Part shown: positions 6,344 to 9,282 of the stretch, piece by piece
Position numbering within the stretch: the first letter of the stretch is position 1
Layout of the letters: each line of letters opens with the position of its first letter
DNA from: UBA5336 sp964625835
GTDB lineage: Bacteria; Pseudomonadota; Alphaproteobacteria; Caulobacterales; Hyphomonadaceae
NCBI GenBank assembly: GCA_964625835.1
Contig: CAZVES010000099.1
Span: 1 to 9,282, forward strand
DNA length: 9,282 nt
Direction of reading: 5' to 3'
The notes under the pieces: generated by a model
Seen by the model: the letters and a program-made list of their open reading frames with translations, nothing else
Databases searched by the model: none
Told to the model about the DNA's origin: nothing
Translations under genes and position numbers: made by a program

Positions 6344-6358
6344 AGGGAGGAAGTCGTG
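6344..6358 (+). promoter_or_regulatory. Ribosome binding site and GTG start of the receptor gene
   Basis: AGGGAGG (6344-6350) lies 5 nt before GTG at 6356-6358. Starting there gives a normal signal peptide (basic n-region, hydrophobic core, VYA cleavage site). The next in-frame ATG (6392-6394) would remove the basic n-region, and upstream starts would translate the regulatory region. Confidence 0.75.
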
Positions 6359-9195
6359 GACAGCAAGAAAACCAAGCTCAATCAGTACCTCATGGGGGGC
6401 ACGGCCACCGGCCTTGCGCTCGCTTTCATGATGGGCGGACCGGTCTATGCCCAGGAGGCAGAGCCGGCGGAAGTGACCACCGAAGTGGCCGAGGATGAGG
6501 AGGCCACGCTGGGCGTTGTCCGTGTCACCGGTATCCGCGGCTCGATTGCCGACTCGCTGGCCACCAAGCGCAACGCCACCTCCATCGTCGAGGCCATCTC
6601 GGCCGAGGACATCGGCAAGCTGCCGGACCTTTCCATCGCAGACTCGCTGGCGCGCCTGCCCGGCGTCACCGCCCAGCGCGTGCGCGGCCGCTCGCAGCAG
6701 ATCTCGATCCGCGGCCTCGGTCCGGATTTCTCCATCGCCCTGCTCAATGGCCGCGAGGTGGTTTCATCGGGCAACAATCGCGGCATCGAGTTCGACCAGT
6801 TCCCATCGGAACTGATCAGCCAGGGCATTGTCTACAAGACGCCGGATGCCACGCTCGCCGCCACTGGCATTGCCGGTGCGGTCGACCTGCGCACGCTTCG
6901 CCCGCTCGACTACACCGACCGCCGCATCAACCTTTCCGGTAAGTATGTCATCAATGACAATGGCCAGCTGAACCCGGACTTCGACGATGACGGCTATCGC
7001 CTGTTCGCCTCGGTCATCGACCAGAATGATGCCGGGACCATTGGCTGGTCACTGGCCGCCACGGTGCAGTCCAACCCGACCCAGTTCACCCAGCGCGAGT
7101 TGAAGACCAACCCGTTCCAGACCGCGGTCGACCCGGCAACCGGCCTGGTCTATCCGTCTGACAATCCGCGTTTCGGCGTCCAGTCGCGCGAGTTTGAGCG
7201 CACCTCCGTGGCCGGTGCCCTGCAGTTCGAGCCCACCGACCGCTTCCAGGCCACGATTGATGGCTTCTATACCGACACCGAGGATTCGGGCATCTTTCGC
7301 GGTGTGGAAACCCCGATCGCATCCTGGTCGGGGGCCCAGTTCGTGGGCACGGCTGGCGAAGGCGATTTCGCCTCTTCCGCGCGCTATGAGAATGTCGTGC
7401 CGATCGTGCGCACCGACACCGAAGGCAACACGGCCGAAATCTTCCAGATCGGCCTCAACGCCTCCTACGAGCTGACAGATCGCCTCACCGTCACCGGTGA
7501 TTTCTCACGCTCCGAACTCGACCGTTCCGACATCGACTATGAGTCCTATGCCGGCACGGGCCGCGCGCGCTCAGGCGCACAGGACACGCTGGTCTTCCAG
7601 ATGCCCGACAGCGGCGAGTTCAGTGTCGAGCAGGATGTTGACTACACCGATCCCGGCACGATCCTGCTGACCGATCCAGGCGGCTGGGGCCAGGTGGGCT
7701 TCATCAAGGAGCCCAAGATTGATGACGAGCTCAACCAGATCCGCATGGAAGCCGAGTATGATCTCGACGAGGTGCCGTTCATTTCCGGCCTGCAGGGTGG
7801 TGTCCTGTTCACCGAGCGCGAGAAATCCTTCGACTCCAACGAGGCCTTCCTGCGCCCGACACCGNNNNNNNNNNNNNNNNNNNNNNNNNNNNNNNNNNNN
7901 NNNNNNNNNNNNNNNNNNNNNNNNNNNNNNNNNNNNNNNNNNNNNNNNNNNNNNNNNNNNNNNNCGACACGATCGGCTTCGACGTCATCGCCTATGATCC
8001 CTCCAGCTTCCTGACCGACGGCACCTATCTGGTGGAAAAGGCGACCTTCGACACCGAATGGTCCGTGGCCGAAGAGGTCTTGACCTACTTCCTGATGGCG
8101 AATGTCGATGATGAAATCGGCGGCACGCCCGTGCGCGGCAATTTCGGTTTCCAGTATGTAGACACCGAACAGTCTTCCACCGGCACGCTGAACTTTGCCA
8201 ACCAGCAGACACTGCAGACCATTGTGGACAACCAGGAGCATTTCCTGCCCAGCGCCAACCTCAGCTTCGAGATCGCAGACAGCACGTTTATCCGTGTCGC
8301 CGCGGCCCAGACGCTGACACGGGCACGCCTTGACCAGCTGGCCGCCAATCAGGGGCTGAGCTTTACCCCGGCGGTCTGCCCCGATGGTGACGCCGACCAG
8401 TTGCCCGACGCGATTGTTGCCAATCCGCAGGCCGGCGCGACTTGCTTCAACATTGGCGGCGGCAACCCCTTCCTTGAGCCCTATGAATCAACCGCGTTCG
8501 ACCTGGCTTTCGAGCGCTATTTCAATGACACCACAGCGGTCTCCTTCGCCTTCTTCCACAAGGACCTGTCCAACTGGGTCGTGGATCGCTCGGTGCTCAT
8601 TGACGGCGCACAGATCGTCGAGGCCGCCGGCCTCGGGGACCTTCTAGATGACCAGCCGAATGCCGGCCTGACAAATCTCGGCGGGCCTGTGAACTTTGCC
8701 GAGGGTTCCATTTCAGGGATCGAGGCGACGCTGCGCATGAGCCTGGATGACGTCCTGCCTGAGCGGTTTGAAGGCTTTGGCTTCAATGCCAGCTACACCT
8801 ATGCCGACAACAGCCTGGACGATGAAAATGGCAACACGCTGCCCATCCCGGGATATTCGGACACAGTCTGGTCGGGCGACGTCTACTACGAGAATCACGG
8901 CTTCCGAGGCCGGGTCAGTGCCCGCCACCGTTCCGATTTCCTTTCGGAGGTCCAGAACTTCGACGGTTCACTCTCTGGTGCGGACGCGCTTGAGGAAACC
9001 ATTGTCGACGCCCAGGTCGGCTATGAGTGGGATCAGGGACCGCTTGAAGGCTTCTCGGTGAATTTCGAAGTGTTCAACCTGACCAATGAGCCCTTCGTCA
9101 CGGAAAATGTGACGACCGTATCCACGGTGCGTTTCCCGAGCCGTTTCGAGGAGTACGGAACGACCTACAACTTCACGGTCGCCAAGTCCTTCTAG
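6356..9195 (+). CDS. TonB-dependent outer-membrane receptor, probably for maltodextrins (interrupted by assembly gap)
   Basis: This protein should form a 22-strand outer-membrane barrel that takes up maltodextrins using TonB-ExbBD energy. From the GTG start, residues 1-32 are a signal peptide ending VYA, followed by an acidic linker and a probable TonB box (VVRVT, near 54-58). The plug domain runs from about 65 to 185 (IGKLPDLSIADSLARLPGV, ISIRGLG, LLNGREV, GAVDLRT). Barrel strands follow to residue 503, where 100 Ns begin. After the gap, 409 residues (7966-9192) contain GNPFLEPYESTAFDLAFERYF and end in the usual C-terminal aromatic residue (NFTVAKSF). At least 912 residues are visible. The two parts lie in different frames as drawn, which I attribute to the gap and not to a mutation. 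Substrate is inferred from the flanking glucosidases and from the Caulobacter maltose receptor MalA. The family is certain. Confidence 0.92.
7865..7964. other. Assembly gap of 100 Ns inside the receptor gene
   Basis: Exactly 100 Ns is the conventional placeholder for a gap of unknown size. The upstream frame ends on a complete codon at 7862-7864 and the downstream frame resumes at 7966. A single intact gene therefore requires a true gap length of 3n+2, which 100 does not satisfy. The missing DNA encodes part of the beta-barrel. Confidence 0.97.
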
Positions 9196-9226
9196 ACAAG
9201 GACACGCACAATTCCTCCGACAGACT

Positions 9227-9259
9227 GGGCCCGCTTCGCACGGAGCGGGCCCTTTTTTT
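9227..9259 (+). terminator. Rho-independent terminator after the receptor gene
   Basis: GGGCCCGCT (9227-9235) pairs perfectly with AGCGGGCCC (9244-9252) around an 8-nt loop and is followed by seven Ts (9253-9259). It begins 31 nt after the receptor TAG stop. This is a textbook intrinsic terminator. The remaining 23 bases of the window show no recognisable feature. Confidence 0.95.
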
Positions 9260-9282
9260 GGCTGCGAGGCCATGTGTTTCAC

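Larger units (their letters stand above)
6060..6355. promoter_or_regulatory. Intergenic control region upstream of the TonB-dependent receptor
   Basis: These 296 bp carry no convincing gene. The receptor frame stays open back to 6113, but the better start is the GTG at 6356, and the stretch is rich in regulatory structure. In order it holds a long hairpin (6071-6101), a GATTC site (6107-6111), a TTGC pair (6113-6126), phased A/T tracts (6162-6225), a LacI-like palindrome (6213-6226), a TTGC triplet (6292-6315) and the ribosome binding site (6344-6350). A weak promoter candidate is TTGTAA (6274-6279) with AGTAAT (6296-6301), spaced 16 bp; its -10 would overlap the first TTGC of the triplet. 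Base composition is clearly more A/T-rich than the flanking genes. Confidence 0.7.

Noticed and set aside
6113..6355. Upstream extension of the receptor gene from a TTG at 6113
   Set aside because: It would place 81 extra residues before the signal peptide, translate through the palindrome and repeats, and has no supporting ribosome binding site; GTG at 6356 does.
8032..9195. Separate gene starting after the N gap
   Set aside because: The frame is open back to the Ns and the sequence is the C-terminal half of the same TonB-dependent receptor, not a new start.

Overview
The window is a maltodextrin/starch-utilisation locus from a high-GC Gram-negative bacterium, most likely an alphaproteobacterium of the Caulobacterales/Hyphomonadaceae-Maricaulaceae type. 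The evidence is the combination of a GH97 alpha-glucosidase, a lipoprotein GH13 amylase, a cytoplasmic GH13 alpha-glucosidase, a LacI-family regulator and a large TonB-dependent receptor. This resembles the maltose locus described in Caulobacter crescentus, although gene order differs and no inner-membrane sugar transporter lies in this window. Taxonomy is inferred from gene content and was not tested by search. A run of exactly 100 Ns inside the receptor gene shows that this is a draft or scaffolded assembly.

Layout: positions 1-1130 (minus strand) hold the N-terminal 376 residues of an exported GH97 glucosidase whose 3' part lies outside the window. A 305-bp divergent regulatory region (1131-1435) follows. 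A tight plus-strand operon comes next: GH13 amylase (1436-3328), GH13 alpha-glucosidase (3334-5031, TTG start, 5 bp downstream) and LacI regulator (5031-6059, one-base overlap). A second regulatory region (6060-6355) carries an RNA-type hairpin, phased A/T tracts, a LacI-like palindrome and TTGC repeats. The TonB-dependent receptor (6356-9195, GTG start) ends in a strong rho-independent terminator (9227-9259).

Likely teamwork: the receptor imports maltodextrins across the outer membrane. The lipid-anchored amylase and the exported GH97 enzyme trim glucans at the cell surface or in the periplasm. The cytoplasmic GH13 enzyme, which has no signal peptide, finishes hydrolysis to glucose. The LacI-type protein probably senses a sugar and controls the locus and itself.

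The least expected signal is a set of TTGC direct repeats spaced exactly 10 bp. They occur upstream of all three transcription units, always oriented toward the gene, and about 72-73 nt before the start codon of both divergent genes. This looks unlike the usual palindromic LacI operator. It could be the site of an unrecognised regulator, or of this LacI protein itself, whose hinge-helix segment is atypical.
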